55,112 bases of DNA from positions 1 through 55,112 of the forward strand of contig NZ_JPIM01000015.1 of assembly GCF_000735195.1 (NCBI RefSeq), read 5' to 3'. A model generated the notes under the pieces. It searched no databases. It was not told where the DNA came from and was given only the letters and a program-made list of their open reading frames with translations. The position numbers were made by a program, and so were the translations under genes. Below are positions 44,963 to 54,416 of the stretch, in pieces. The DNA is from Chloroflexus sp. MS-G. GTDB lineage: Bacteria; Chloroflexota; Chloroflexia; Chloroflexales; Chloroflexaceae. Every line of letters begins with the position of its first letter. Position 1 is the first letter of the stretch.

Positions 44963-45805
44963 ATGCAAGACGTAGTCATCGAGTTAGTGCGCTTACTTGG
45001 ACCGGCTAATTTCGACTTGATTTTTCGGCTCATTCTGACCATGATCCTCTGCGGATTAATCGGTCTCGAACGCTCGAATCACGAGCGAGCGAGCGGTTTC
45101 CGTCCCCATATTCTGGTCGGTTTAGGAGCCTGTATGGTAACGATGGCGGGTGCATACGGCTTTCCCGAACTAACCGGTGAGCGCGATGCACTGCGAGTTG
45201 CCAGTTATGTTGTTTCAGGGATTGGATTCCTTGGTGCTGGTGCAATCCTGCGGCACGGAACGACGGTGCGTGGTCTGACGACAGCAGCCACATTGTGGGG
45301 ATGTGCCGGTATTGGTGTGACTGTAGCAACGGGATTAGGTTGGTTAGCAATTGTCAGCACAGTTCTCTTTCTTTTCACACTGATGATACTTGAATGGCTC
45401 GAAGCCAAGCTCAATTTTGGTCGTCCGGTGAGTCGATTGCGTATTCATCTGCACGATGACAATCGTGCTGTTGGAAAGGCACTTAATGCGCTTGCCCGTC
45501 TCGGAGCACCGGTTAAACGTGCGACGGTCTTACCTGGCGCCGGAACCTCGGCGTTGCTTGATGTTGAACTCGCACGAGCACTTACTGCCGAACAGGCGCC
45601 GCTTCTGGCGAAGCAATTGTTGACCCTCAAAAAGTACGTTGCTCAAGTAGATACAACTGTCGCACCGTTGGATGAACCTGCAGATGATGAGGAGCCGGCG
45701 GAGATGCGGGATAAGGTGGTACCGCTCAACCTTAGTGACGACGATATTCTGCGTGATCTCAACGATCAGGACGAGAAAGAGAAAATGTCGTCGCCACGAG
45801 CCTGA
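44963..45805 (+). CDS. MgtC/SapB family membrane protein
   Basis: This 280-residue protein has an N-terminal MgtC domain (~1-150) with ILCGLIGLERSNHERASGFR, ILVGLGACMVTMAG, VSGIGFLGAGAILRHG and GLTTAATLWGCAGIGVTVATG, all diagnostic, in five hydrophobic segments. A soluble C-terminal part (~155-280) includes an ACT-like stretch and an acidic end. MgtC proteins act in adaptation to low Mg2+, partly through F-ATP synthase. The ATG at 44963 follows GAGGAGAG. It is 819 bases from the M-box operon and has no M-box of its own, so coregulation is not shown. Confidence 0.88.
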   Translation: MQDVVIELVRLLGPANFDLIFRLILTMILCGLIGLERSNHERASGFRPHILVGLGACMVTMAGAYGFPELTGERDALRVASYVVSGIGFLGAGAILRHGTTVRGLTTAATLWGCAGIGVTVATGLGWLAIVSTVLFLFTLMILEWLEAKLNFGRPVSRLRIHLHDDNRAVGKALNALARLGAPVKRATVLPGAGTSALLDVELARALTAEQAPLLAKQLLTLKKYVAQVDTTVAPLDEPADDEEPAEMRDKVVPLNLSDDDILRDLNDQDEKEKMSSPRA

Positions 45806-45989
45806 AGCCATATTCAGATAAGCGTGATGTAGCTTGCAGCATTTCCCTGCTGGACGGTATATGTACTATACCCATCATAACAGCGGGATAGTGCTGCTAT
45901 GCTCCTTCTACCATTCACGAACCGGGAAGTACTAGAACGACATCCTGCCCATCTTACGGATATGCTGCACTGATCCAAAGAGACAGCAC

Positions 45990-46679
45990 TCACTCCTCAG
46001 CCGGTTCAATTCCGAGTGCCCGCAGTTGAGCAGCTAAGCGCTCGGCACGTTGACGTTCCTGCTCGGCACGTTGGCGTTCCTGCTCAGCGCGTTGGCGTTC
46101 CTGCTCGGCTTGTGCCTGTAGCTCAACGAAGCTGACGAATGGGCGGCCATCCGGCCAGTGCAGTTGCATTCCCTGATCAGTGCGAACAAACCGGATTCCC
46201 AACCGCGGACTGACCCAACCATCAAGTTCTTGAATCACTCGTAACCGCCCATCACGCCGCTGCCAGCCACTCATATCCCCACGGTCAGGATCGTACAGAT
46301 AATACTCTTCAACCCCGTATGTATCGTAGAACTCCTGCTTAGCCGCCAGTTCGGTCAACGTATTACTTGGCGATAACACCTCAAACACGACTTGGGGTGC
46401 AATTCCGTCTTCCTCCCATTGGCGATACGAACCGCGATCACCTTTCGGTCGCCCAAAAACAACCATCACATCAGGCGCACGGCGAATGTCAGGCCGACCT
46501 TCGACGGGGTACCAGAGCAGGTCGCCGGCGACAAAAACATCATCCCGTTCCCGAAAGATGGCATCGAGATTACCCTGAATGGTGACGATTGCCCGGAATT
46601 GTTTCGTATTGTCGGCCATCGGCATACCATCACTATCGGGGTAGACGATTGGTGTGGTCATCACGGTTTGACTACTCAT
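45990..46679 (-). CDS. Uma2 family endonuclease-like protein (DUF820)
   Basis: This 229-residue protein has the Uma2/DUF820 restriction-endonuclease-like core: APDVMVVFGRPKGDR, PQVVFEVLSPSNTLTELAAKQEFYDTYGVEEYYLYDPD, and a GWVSPRLGIRF strand. The Asp/Glu/Lys constellation of PD-(D/E)xK nucleases is visible (PDVMV, VFEVLS, KQEFY). The C-terminus has three tandem AEQERQR heptads forming a short coiled coil. ATG 46679 is chosen over ATG 46682 by spacing from AGGAGG. Uma2 genes are abundant in Chloroflexi and cyanobacteria. Their role is unknown. Confidence 0.85.
   Translation of the reverse strand: MSSQTVMTTPIVYPDSDGMPMADNTKQFRAIVTIQGNLDAIFRERDDVFVAGDLLWYPVEGRPDIRRAPDVMVVFGRPKGDRGSYRQWEEDGIAPQVVFEVLSPSNTLTELAAKQEFYDTYGVEEYYLYDPDRGDMSGWQRRDGRLRVIQELDGWVSPRLGIRFVRTDQGMQLHWPDGRPFVSFVELQAQAEQERQRAEQERQRAEQERQRAERLAAQLRALGIEPAEE
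46046..46108 (-). repeat. Tandem 21-bp repeat encoding heptads
   Basis: Three adjacent 21-base units, differing at two or three positions, encode AEQERQR repeats at the C-terminus of the Uma2-like protein. Copy number may vary between strains. Confidence 0.75.
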
Positions 46680-47132
46680 CATCCACCTCCTGAAAGAACG
46701 AACTTTTGTTCTACAACCTATCATTCTTCGTGTTACCCGTCAAGCCCATCTGCCTGGGTTGCAGAGATTTTCAACGTTTTACCTGATCCTGTAGTGGGAT
46801 TGAAGAGAGACAAGAGCGGAGTGAGCAACCTGTGGAGCGTGCGGTGGCTATGGTCAGTCCCCCGTTCTCGCGCCAATGATGCGGTCAGCGCTGTTGAAGA
46901 TCGGGTATAGACGCCGCTCCGACGGTCGGTGACGGACCTGAGCGACGAGTCTTGGGCATTCCCATTTTGGAAGTCCAGGGTTCGTGCTGCGGAATGTGCC
47001 CGGCATCCCTCGTTCGCCCAATCGCTTCTTCTCTCCCTTTTTTCCTGCTTGACATCACCTCGACATAGACTGTTTCTTTCTCTGGTATAATAACCAACGG
47101 AAATGTTTTCCGCATGATGAAAGGAGGGTTTC
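46680..47132. other. Intergenic region between divergent genes
   Basis: This 453-base gap separates the Uma2-like gene and malate synthase. It contains no supportable gene. TGG-TATAAT at 47083-47091 is an extended -10 for malate synthase. Confidence 0.45.
47083..47091 (+). promoter_or_regulatory. Extended -10 promoter for malate synthase
   Basis: TGG-TATAAT lies 41 bases before the ATG at 47133. A perfect TTGACA at 47049-47054 is 31 bases from the -10, too far for a standard pair, so it may be an unrelated or alternative element. Confidence 0.55.
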
Positions 47133-48731
47133 ATGACCACCCAACCACTCCCCGCCGGAGTCACGATTACTGCGCCGATAACACCCGCATACGCTGAAAT
47201 ACTTACACCAGAGGCTCTCGAGTTCCTCGCTACGCTTCACCGCCACTTCAATGGCCGCCGTCTCGAATTACTCGCCCGTCGCGCCGAACGGCAACGGGCT
47301 ATTGATGCTGGTGAGCGACCCGATTTTCTCGCTGAAACCGCCCATATTCGCGAGAGTGATTGGACGATCGCTCCGATTCCACACCAGATCGAAGACCGTC
47401 GGGTCGAAATTACCGGTCCGGTTGACCGCAAGATGATTATCAATGCGCTCAATTCGGGGGCAAAGGTGTTTATGGCCGATTTCGAAGATGCCAATACCCC
47501 GACCTGGGAGAACCAGATCGAAGGTCAGATCAATCTGCGTGATGCTCTCCGTCGCACCATTACCTACACGAGTCCCGAAGGTAAGTACTACGCCCTCAAC
47601 GACAATCCGGCAATCCTGTTTGTACGGCCCCGTGGCTGGCACCTCAACGAAAAGCATATGCTGGTTGATGGCGAACCGATTTCTGGTTCAATTTTCGACT
47701 TCGGCCTCTACTTTTTCCATAATGCCCAGACTGCAATTGACATCCAGGGTGGTCCCTATTTCTATCTACCCAAGTTAGAGAGCCATCTCGAAGCACGACT
47801 GTGGAACGACATCTTTGTGCTGGCTCAAGAGCTGCGTGGTATTCCACGTGGTACGATCAAGGCTACTGTCTTGATCGAAACCATTCTCGCCGCCTTCGAG
47901 ATGGATGAAATTCTCTACGAGCTGCGTGAGCACTCGGCCGGTCTGAATTGTGGACGCTGGGACTATATCTTCTCGTGTATCAAGAAGTTCCGCAACGATC
48001 CTAACTTCTGCCTGGCCGACCGCGCCCTGGTGACGATGACAACACACTTTATGCGTTCGTACTCACTCCTTGCCATCAAGACATGTCATCGCCGCGGTGC
48101 GCACGCTATGGGTGGCATGGCCGCTCAGATTCCGATTAAGAATGATCCAGTTGCAAATGAAGCCGCTCTCGCGAAGGTGCGTGCTGACAAAGAGCGTGAA
48201 GCGTCCGATGGTCACGATGGTACATGGGTGGCGCACCCCGGCCTGGTACCGGTGGCAATGGAAGTCTTTGATCGCTTGATGCCCACACCCAATCAGATTG
48301 ACCGCCAGCGTGATGATGTGCAGGTGACCGCAGCCGATCTGCTGGCCTTTGGGCCAGAACGACCGATTACTGAACAGGGCATGCGTCTGAACATCAATGT
48401 TGGCATTCAGTATCTCGGTTCCTGGCTGGCCGGGAATGGTTGTGTTCCCGTCTTCAACTTGATGGAAGATGCTGCTACCGCTGAAATTTCGCGCGCCCAG
48501 ATCTGGCAGTGGATCCGTAGTCCGAAGGGTGTGCTCGAGGATGGTCGTAAGGTTACGGTAGAACTCTTCCGCCAGATGCTGCCTGAAGAATTGGCGAAAG
48601 TACGCGAGATTCTCGGCCCCGCCTACGAAGATGGCCGCTATGAAGAAGCTGCCGAGCTGTTTGATGAAATTACAACCGACTCCGAGTTTGTTGAATTTTT
48701 GACGCTCCCAGCTTACGAGCGGCTCCCGTAG
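47133..48731 (+). CDS. aceB: Malate synthase A
   Basis: This 532-residue cytosolic enzyme condenses glyoxylate with acetyl-CoA to malate. The family A signature is present: [20 protein letters not shown]. Also visible are [16 protein letters not shown] (catalytic region), [16 protein letters not shown], and the C-terminal [19 protein letters not shown], which carries the catalytic Asp. AAAGGAGG lies seven bases before the ATG. Isocitrate lyase is not in the window. In Chloroflexus-like organisms the enzyme would serve the glyoxylate cycle and glyoxylate assimilation. Confidence 0.95.
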   Translation: MTTQPLPAGVTITAPITPAYAEILTPEALEFLATLHRHFNGRRLELLARRAERQRAIDAGERPDFLAETAHIRESDWTIAPIPHQIEDRRVEITGPVDRKMIINALNSGAKVFMADFEDANTPTWENQIEGQINLRDALRRTITYTSPEGKYYALNDNPAILFVRPRGWHLNEKHMLVDGEPISGSIFDFGLYFFHNAQTAIDIQGGPYFYLPKLESHLEARLWNDIFVLAQELRGIPRGTIKATVLIETILAAFEMDEILYELREHSAGLNCGRWDYIFSCIKKFRNDPNFCLADRALVTMTTHFMRSYSLLAIKTCHRRGAHAMGGMAAQIPIKNDPVANEAALAKVRADKEREASDGHDGTWVAHPGLVPVAMEVFDRLMPTPNQIDRQRDDVQVTAADLLAFGPERPITEQGMRLNINVGIQYLGSWLAGNGCVPVFNLMEDAATAEISRAQIWQWIRSPKGVLEDGRKVTVELFRQMLPEELAKVREILGPAYEDGRYEEAAELFDEITTDSEFVEFLTLPAYERLP

Positions 48732-48877
48732 GATAAGCACAACCTTCGTTACCGCACCTTGCAATGGGGAGGCAGAGGTCATGCCTTTGCCTACCCATCA
48801 TACTATCCCTCATCGTTCGTTCACTCTTTGCCCACCTTTTGCCAGGTAAATTTCCGCTAGCCATGCGCGCTTGCCGG

Positions 48878-48886
48878 TGTTACAAT
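48878..48886 (+). promoter_or_regulatory. Extended -10 promoter for the epimerase-like gene
   Basis: TGT-TACAAT lies about 110 bases before the ATG at 49000. The -35 is poor. Confidence 0.45.
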
Positions 48887-48999
48887 GAACACTAACCTGC
48901 TGCACGTTTACAGACAAGCACCGCACTTACCGATGTGCAGCCTGCTATAAGTTGGGCGGTGTCAGCGAAGTCACCCGCCCCCACACGACGAGGTGACGT

Positions 49000-49923
49000 A
49001 TGACGAATTATCTGATTGCCGGCGCAGCGGGATACATCGGTTCGCGATTGGCTGCCCGCCTCCTGGCTGCCGGCCATCGCGTGCGCGGTCTTGTCTCCAG
49101 CGCCGAAGACCCGGTTGTTGAGCGTCTTGCCGCTCGCGGAATGGCCGTCTGGATCGGCGATCTTACTCGCCCCGAAACGATTGATGGTATTACCGACGAC
49201 ATAGAAGTCGTTTTCAACCTCACCAATCGGATGCTGATCGATGGCTCAGCGCTCCTCCGTGCACTGTACATTGATGGCAACCAACACCTGATCGCGATGT
49301 CTGTCCGTGCTCGCACTGTGCGTACCTATCTGTGGACGTCGGGCATCGCCCCCTACGGTGATCAGGGTGAAAGTTGGGTAGATGAGGACAGTCCGGTTGC
49401 ACCTTCATACCCTCTTGGTACGATTCTGGCCACTGCCGAACAGATGGTGCTGCAAGCGGTGCGTGCGTATCGCTTTCCAGCAATCATCTTGCGGATGGCA
49501 ACGGTATACGGACCTGATCGCGATCCACTAGAGGCGATTGCCAGCGGTCAGTTGACGATTTATGGGAATGGGCGCAATTTTGTTCCCCATATTCACATTG
49601 ATGATGCGCTGGAAGTGCTCATTCGTGCTGCCGAGGTTGGTCAGATCGGAGCTATTTACAACGTTGGCGATGACGAACCTCTACGTCTGATTGAGATTGT
49701 CAGTGAGGTACGTCGTCGGCTCGGTATGCTACCGCCACGCACCTTTGATCCCAGCATCGGTATCCGCGCCGGTATCGACCGCTCGGTGATCGGGGCGTTG
49801 ACTTCTTCGGTGCGATTGAGTAACGCTCGTATGCGCCATGATCTGGGAATCGAGCTGCGTTACCCCAGTTTGCGCTACTGGATCGATGAACGCTTACCGC
49901 TCGAACTAGAGGTAAGTGTGTAG
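49000..49923 (+). CDS. NAD-dependent epimerase/dehydratase family protein
   Basis: This 307-residue extended SDR has the coenzyme motif GAAGYIGSRLAARLLAAGH (~8-26) and an Asp strand VWIGDLTRP. The usual YxxxK catalytic pair is not clear: SYPLGTILATAEQMV occupies the place where YxxxK would be expected (Tyr then Thr), so catalysis may be altered. RMATVYGPDRDP and HIHIDDALEVLIRA follow as in nucleotide-sugar epimerases and atypical NAD-binding proteins. A GAGGTGACGT leader precedes the ATG. Substrate unknown; possibly a non-catalytic NAD-binding protein. Confidence 0.8.
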   Translation: MTNYLIAGAAGYIGSRLAARLLAAGHRVRGLVSSAEDPVVERLAARGMAVWIGDLTRPETIDGITDDIEVVFNLTNRMLIDGSALLRALYIDGNQHLIAMSVRARTVRTYLWTSGIAPYGDQGESWVDEDSPVAPSYPLGTILATAEQMVLQAVRAYRFPAIILRMATVYGPDRDPLEAIASGQLTIYGNGRNFVPHIHIDDALEVLIRAAEVGQIGAIYNVGDDEPLRLIEIVSEVRRRLGMLPPRTFDPSIGIRAGIDRSVIGALTSSVRLSNARMRHDLGIELRYPSLRYWIDERLPLELEVSV

Positions 49924-49957
49924 CTGAAAAATGAGTGCGCTGCCTAGATCGTTCCGT

Positions 49958-49984
49958 GGGGCGGGTTGCCAAGCTTCCCGCCCC
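49958..49984. terminator. Hairpin between convergent genes
   Basis: GGGGCGGG (49958-49965) pairs with CCCGCCCC (49977-49984) over an 11-base loop, between the epimerase-like gene (plus) and the DUF3054-like gene (minus). Confidence 0.5.
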
Positions 49985-50065
49985 GGTGTACCTAATCGTT
50001 CGCCTGCACCTATTCTTTCTATGATTGCCAGACCCCGCTGTGGTGGTCGGTATGACTATTTCTGT

Positions 50066-50479
50066 TCACCCTGTGCGGCGCGTCATCCACCAACTGTAGC
50101 CACCACGCCAGATCACGAGCAAGATGGCCACTGTCAGGAACGTAACCAGCGCAAAACTGAACGGGCTTGGCCGTCCAAGTTGAAACCACCGCAAACCGAG
50201 ACCCACCGGCAAGGCGATCAGCCAGGCTAGCAGTGTGAGCCTGATCATGCGCGAGGGCGGGTGTTGGCGAAAGACACCGATCCACGGCGCAACCAGCAGC
50301 CAGCTCAGGAAAAATGGGAACGCTACGCGCACTGCTGCCAACAGCGGATGCTCACCGACCAGGCCATGCGAACTGCGGCCGAGTAAGGCAAAGATCAGAA
50401 AGACCAACCCATCCCCACCAACCATAATCCCCTGTTGCAACCACGAATGCTCACCCGTTTTATACGTTAACTTTGCCAT
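50066..50479 (-). CDS. DUF3054-like membrane protein
   Basis: This 137-residue protein has four hydrophobic segments and a short charged C-terminus. The pattern GDGLVFLIFALLGRSSHG near the start followed by FPFFLSWLLVAPWIGVF matches DUF3054 proteins as I remember them. Function is unknown. The ATG at 50479 is chosen; a TTG farther upstream (50533) would begin right after the stop of the preceding gene. It lies downstream of the hydrolase/cNMP gene on the same strand, so the two are likely cotranscribed. Confidence 0.7.
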   Translation of the reverse strand: MAKLTYKTGEHSWLQQGIMVGGDGLVFLIFALLGRSSHGLVGEHPLLAAVRVAFPFFLSWLLVAPWIGVFRQHPPSRMIRLTLLAWLIALPVGLGLRWFQLGRPSPFSFALVTFLTVAILLVIWRGGYSWWMTRRTG

Positions 50480-50535
50480 AGGATCGTGCCTTTTCTCTTT
50501 GACGAGCGAACTGACAGCTCTGGCTTTAGACAAAA

Positions 50536-51909
50536 CTATTGTAACTCCTCCTGCCGCAGCACCTGCAATTGCCGCACCAACCCTTGTTGTTGCCAGTTAG
50601 CCAGGCGTAATCGTAAAGCAAGGGCAGTGGCTATATTCCACAGCACCGCATTCCCGAGCGCAGGATCATCTTCAGCCAGTGCCCGTAGTCGTTCCCGTCG
50701 CAATGCCAGCAGGGTCACCCCATCTTCACCGGCCCGCAGATCAGCACTCCGCCTGCCACCATCGAGTAACGACATCTCGCCAGTAATTTGCCCACTGACA
50801 ACAGTCATCAACAAGCGCTGGCTATCGGGATCACCTTCTATCGGCGGACTCCAGATCTCTAATGATCCTTCTTGCACCAGATACAGATCGGTTGACTCCT
50901 GATTTGTCCGATCCACCAGTGTCCCTGGTGCGTAGCGTCGGCGCTCTAAATGGGCCGCCAGCCGGACACGCTGCGCAAGGTTTAAGCCATTACCAATTTG
51001 CGAATTCGCGAGAAACTCGGCGATCTGGGTCGTCACTTCTGCCGGTTGCACTAACACATCCGGTTCGCCGATAATTGACGGTAATCCCAGGTAACTGGCA
51101 ATATAGCGCATTGTCACTTCTGGTGTCTCGAAATGTGGCCAGTGACCCGCTTTCGGAATGATGCGGAGATCGGCAGAAGTCCACTCATCGGCAATGACAC
51201 CAGCATCGCGCAAAGGCACCGTATTGTCTTCTGCCCCCCAGATGACTAACGCTGGCGTCTCAAGCTCACGTAACCGCCCACTTAAATCCTGATTGCGCAT
51301 CGCAACGAAACATTCAGCCCGTACCCGACCCTGCCCAGGTCGGCGAGCATCAGCGCGCAGGCGCAAGTAATCGGCTTCACTGATTGCTGAACGCTCGGCA
51401 AATGACGCCGGTTTCATTAGGCTATCGGTGACGTACAGCATCGATGGTTCAAGCAACGAAAGAAACCGATCCAGGAGCGGAATACGCTCGATCATCGTGA
51501 TCGGTGAGACGAATGTATTGATCCAGAACGATAAACGACCAGAGATGGTTGGACAGAGGAGGACCATCCGATCAACCAGTTGCGGAACCTGCAATGCAAG
51601 CGTGGCGCTGATCATGCCACCCATTGAGTGACCAACTAACACTGCCGGGTGCTCGCTCAAGCCGGTGATCAGGCGACCAATAATCTGCGCATATCGCCCA
51701 ATGGTAGCCCGTTCACGCAGTGGTGGTGACTCACCATAGCCGGGAAGATCAACAGCTACACAGCGGAAACGACGGCTCAGTATGGGAATCAGTGGTGACA
51801 TTGCAAATGATGAACTTGACCAGCCATGAATGAGCACGGCCAGTTGCGCATGACGCGGCCCGACATCAATCGCATGAATCTGTGCACCGTCAATTGAAAA
51901 GATTTCCAT
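50536..51909 (-). CDS. Alpha/beta hydrolase fused to a cyclic-nucleotide-binding domain
   Basis: This 457-residue protein has an N-terminal alpha/beta hydrolase (~1-275): oxyanion LIHGWSSSS, nucleophile Ser95 in GHSMGG, an acid in WGAEDNTVP and His in KAGHWPHFE. Residues ~315-440 are a cNMP-binding domain: RYAPGTLV and LYLVQEGSLEIW lead to the phosphate-binding cassette GEMSLLDGGRRSADL, with Glu, Arg and Ser in the canonical order. The two modules together suggest an esterase-type enzyme switched by cAMP or cGMP. An extended -10 (TGG-TATGAT, minus strand, 51947-51955) precedes it. The ATG overlaps no other gene. Confidence 0.87.
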   Translation of the reverse strand: MEIFSIDGAQIHAIDVGPRHAQLAVLIHGWSSSSFAMSPLIPILSRRFRCVAVDLPGYGESPPLRERATIGRYAQIIGRLITGLSEHPAVLVGHSMGGMISATLALQVPQLVDRMVLLCPTISGRLSFWINTFVSPITMIERIPLLDRFLSLLEPSMLYVTDSLMKPASFAERSAISEADYLRLRADARRPGQGRVRAECFVAMRNQDLSGRLRELETPALVIWGAEDNTVPLRDAGVIADEWTSADLRIIPKAGHWPHFETPEVTMRYIASYLGLPSIIGEPDVLVQPAEVTTQIAEFLANSQIGNGLNLAQRVRLAAHLERRRYAPGTLVDRTNQESTDLYLVQEGSLEIWSPPIEGDPDSQRLLMTVVSGQITGEMSLLDGGRRSADLRAGEDGVTLLALRRERLRALAEDDPALGNAVLWNIATALALRLRLANWQQQGLVRQLQVLRQEELQ

Positions 51910-52028
51910 ACCTCATTCCCGCTGCGCAGCTCGCTAGTTTAGTGGTATCATACCAATAACTATACCCTTTCGTCTACGAGTCATTGTGCCGAACAAGCGA
52001 CCATTTGTAGATTACGAAACGTTTGCGA

Positions 52029-52868
52029 ATGAGCGAACTCTCAAACTCTCAAACGGCGCCACCCCTCTATATCGTGTCTGGTGGTGCGGGCGCGGTTGGT
52101 GAACAGGTTGCTCGCCTGACACTTTCCCAATTTGAAGGAGCTGAAGTTCCACTCATCATCGTGCCTAATGTCCGCGATCTGAATCAGATTACCGAAGTCG
52201 TAACACAGGCTGCCCAAAACAATGGCACGATTTTACATACGCTGATGGAACCGGTGCTGCGACGTGAACTGATGCGCCTGGCCCGCGAAATGGGGGTAGC
52301 CGAAATCGATCTGGTGGGAAGTGTCCTGTCACGATTAGCGACCGTCTTGCAAAAAGAACCGATTGGCAAGCCGGGGTTGTATCAACCACGCCGTTCGACC
52401 TATTTTGAACGGTTGGAGGCAATTGAATACACCGTTGCCCATGACGACGGCAACAAACCACACGAACTCCATCAGGCCGATATTGTGCTGGTTGGGATTT
52501 CGCGTGTCGGCAAAACCCCGCTCAGTATGTATCTGGCAGTGTTGGGGTGGAAAGTCGCCAATGTGCCGCTGGTACGCAATATTCCGCTCCCTGAGACCTT
52601 GTTTCAGATTGATCGACGGCGAGTGATCGGGTTAATCGTCGAAGCCGAGCAGATTGCTGCCCGTCGGCGCTGGCGCCAACGCCGCATGGGTGTCAACCTC
52701 GGTGGCACATACACCAATCTCGAAGCAGCCCACGAGGAAGTGGAATGGGCCAGACAAACATTCCGCAAGAATGGTTGGACGACGATTGATGTTACCGATA
52801 AATCGATTGAAGAGAGCGCCGATGAAATTATTTGCCTGATTTCACGTCGGTTGAATACACCCTCGTAA
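52029..52868 (+). CDS. ppsR: Pyruvate, phosphate dikinase regulatory protein
   Basis: This 279-residue bifunctional protein kinase/pyrophosphorylase (PDRP, DUF299) inactivates PPDK by ADP-dependent Thr phosphorylation and reactivates it with Pi. The hallmark P-loop GISRVGKTPLSMYLA is near residue 155. IVSGGAGAVGEQVARLTLSQF at the start, YFERLEAIEYTVAHDDG and YTNLEAAHEEVEWA are typical. The ATG at 52029 is used; a TTG two codons earlier is possible. Its target gene, ppdK, begins 1.5 kb downstream, with one minus-strand gene between them. Confidence 0.92.
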   Translation: MSELSNSQTAPPLYIVSGGAGAVGEQVARLTLSQFEGAEVPLIIVPNVRDLNQITEVVTQAAQNNGTILHTLMEPVLRRELMRLAREMGVAEIDLVGSVLSRLATVLQKEPIGKPGLYQPRRSTYFERLEAIEYTVAHDDGNKPHELHQADIVLVGISRVGKTPLSMYLAVLGWKVANVPLVRNIPLPETLFQIDRRRVIGLIVEAEQIAARRRWRQRRMGVNLGGTYTNLEAAHEEVEWARQTFRKNGWTTIDVTDKSIEESADEIICLISRRLNTPS

Positions 52869-52956
52869 GAAGGGAATAGACGATGCACCTGTACTCTGGA
52901 AGCGTAAACTGCTGACTCACCTCCCGATCAAAGAGGCGAGAACCTGCCTTGAAAAG

Positions 52957-54012
52957 TTACATCATAACCTGATCAACTAAGAATCCTTCACCGAGTGGAT
53001 CACGCGGATCAATGACAAATTCACTGCGACCGGTAATGAAAGCTCTCCCGCTCACTTCGGGAATAATAGCCGGATATGAGCCGATCTGGGTCTGTGCGAC
53101 AACTCGCCCACTGAAGATACTACGCCGACCGAGAATACTTTCCACGGCTATCGTCTGATCAAGCTCGATCTCACCTCTGGCATAGTGAATTGCCAGACGT
53201 GCCGAGACACCAGTTCCCGTTGGTGAGCGATCAACTTCGGCATTGGCAAAGACGCAGATGTTGCGACTGTGATGAGTAGGGTCTTCAGCGTTATCGGTCA
53301 AGATAGTTCCGTACAGAAAGCTCAGATCAGGTTCATACGGATGCTGAACTGGTAATACGGCATTGACGGCTTGTTTGATCGCTTCGCCTGCCGCAACAAG
53401 TGCTGCCGTTTGTGTCGGCTCAACGCGCAAACCAAGCTGTGCCGCGGGAAGTACAGCGTAAAACGCACCACCCCAGGCAATATCGCATGTGACCTGACCG
53501 TAGCCTGGCACATCGATGACGAGATCGCGCCTGTACACAAATGATGGGACATTGCGGAACGACACCCTTGTCACATGGCCCTGCTCAATATCTGCCGTTG
53601 CGTGAACTAACCCAGCGGGAGTGTCGAGCGTCACTGAAGCATGGTGGTCATTTCCCTTCACCGCACCGCTCTCAACGAGCACGGTAACCAGTGCGATCAC
53701 GCCATGGCCGCACATCGTGCTGTAACCCTCATTGTGCATAAATAGCACGCCGAGATCAGCTTCGGCACTTACCGGAGGTGTGATTACACAACCATACATG
53801 TTGTAGTGTCCGCGCGGTTCCCACATCAAAGCCCGTCGAATATAATCAAAGTGGTCGCGCATGAAGCGACGCCGTTCTAGCATCGTGTGGCCGACAAGTT
53901 CTGGTAACCCTGCAGTCACAATACGCAATGGCTCACCAGCAGCGTGGGCATCGATGGTCCTTAACTGTATCGTACCGACAGGTAATCGGATGCGTTCCCA
54001 ATCGAGTTGCAT
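52957..54012 (-). CDS. trans-3-hydroxy-L-proline dehydratase (proline racemase family)
   Basis: This 351-residue enzyme belongs to the proline racemase family. The first catalytic Cys is present as Cys101 in MCGHG. At the second site the usual Cys of SPCGTG is Thr265 (RSPTGTG), the change that marks trans-L-3-hydroxyproline dehydratases and distinguishes them from proline racemases and 4-hydroxyproline epimerases. NEGYSTMCGHGVIALV and WGGAFYAVLPA are family-typical. A minus-strand TATAAT (54047-54042) and an AAGGA site precede the ATG. It would remove water to give a pyrroline carboxylate from dietary or cell-wall hydroxyproline. It separates the two PPDK-related genes. Confidence 0.85.
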   Translation of the reverse strand: MQLDWERIRLPVGTIQLRTIDAHAAGEPLRIVTAGLPELVGHTMLERRRFMRDHFDYIRRALMWEPRGHYNMYGCVITPPVSAEADLGVLFMHNEGYSTMCGHGVIALVTVLVESGAVKGNDHHASVTLDTPAGLVHATADIEQGHVTRVSFRNVPSFVYRRDLVIDVPGYGQVTCDIAWGGAFYAVLPAAQLGLRVEPTQTAALVAAGEAIKQAVNAVLPVQHPYEPDLSFLYGTILTDNAEDPTHHSRNICVFANAEVDRSPTGTGVSARLAIHYARGEIELDQTIAVESILGRRSIFSGRVVAQTQIGSYPAIIPEVSGRAFITGRSEFVIDPRDPLGEGFLVDQVMM

Positions 54013-54416
54013 AGGCTAGCTTTTCCTTTCTTTTTGAAAACATTATACGTCACCGGACGGGCTTGAGATTCACACTCCCATTATCAGTAAGGTCGCAGGC
54101 AGCAACGTATCCACCTATTCCCCTCTTCGCTATCACTACCTGGTAAAACGTTGACGTGCCTTAGCGCTCGGTATAGGCTGCCTGCCCATTCCCAACATCG
54201 TCCTCATCTTTTGACAGTTGCGATACAGCGCGGTATAGTTGCGTTATCTACAATTGCGTTCTTAGATCAGCGTCGTACCATGGGGGTGCGACCAAACCGG
54301 CCAACTGAAAAATTTGTTTTGAGACTACTTCCGAGTTGTTCCGGGGAAGGGAGCACTTTCTAGCGTGCGCAGCTATCACGATTTCAACAAAAGACGCATT
54401 AGGGAGGAACCAGATT
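54013..54416. other. Intergenic region with divergent promoters
   Basis: This 404-base gap holds the minus-strand TATAAT at 54042-54047 for the dehydratase and a strong plus-strand promoter at 54211-54239 for ppdK. Short open frames here have no domain support. Confidence 0.5.
54211..54239 (+). promoter_or_regulatory. Sigma70-type promoter for ppdK
   Basis: TTGACA (54211-54216) and TATAGT (54234-54239) are separated by exactly 17 bases. The leader to the ATG at 54417 is about 170 bases. Confidence 0.7.

Noticed and set aside
46046..46108. Tandem 21-bp units considered as a CRISPR or regulatory repeat
   Set aside because: They are contiguous, in frame, and encode coiled-coil heptads of the Uma2-like protein; there are no spacers.
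48063..48782. 239-codon minus-strand open frame
   Set aside because: It is antisense to malate synthase with no recognised domain.
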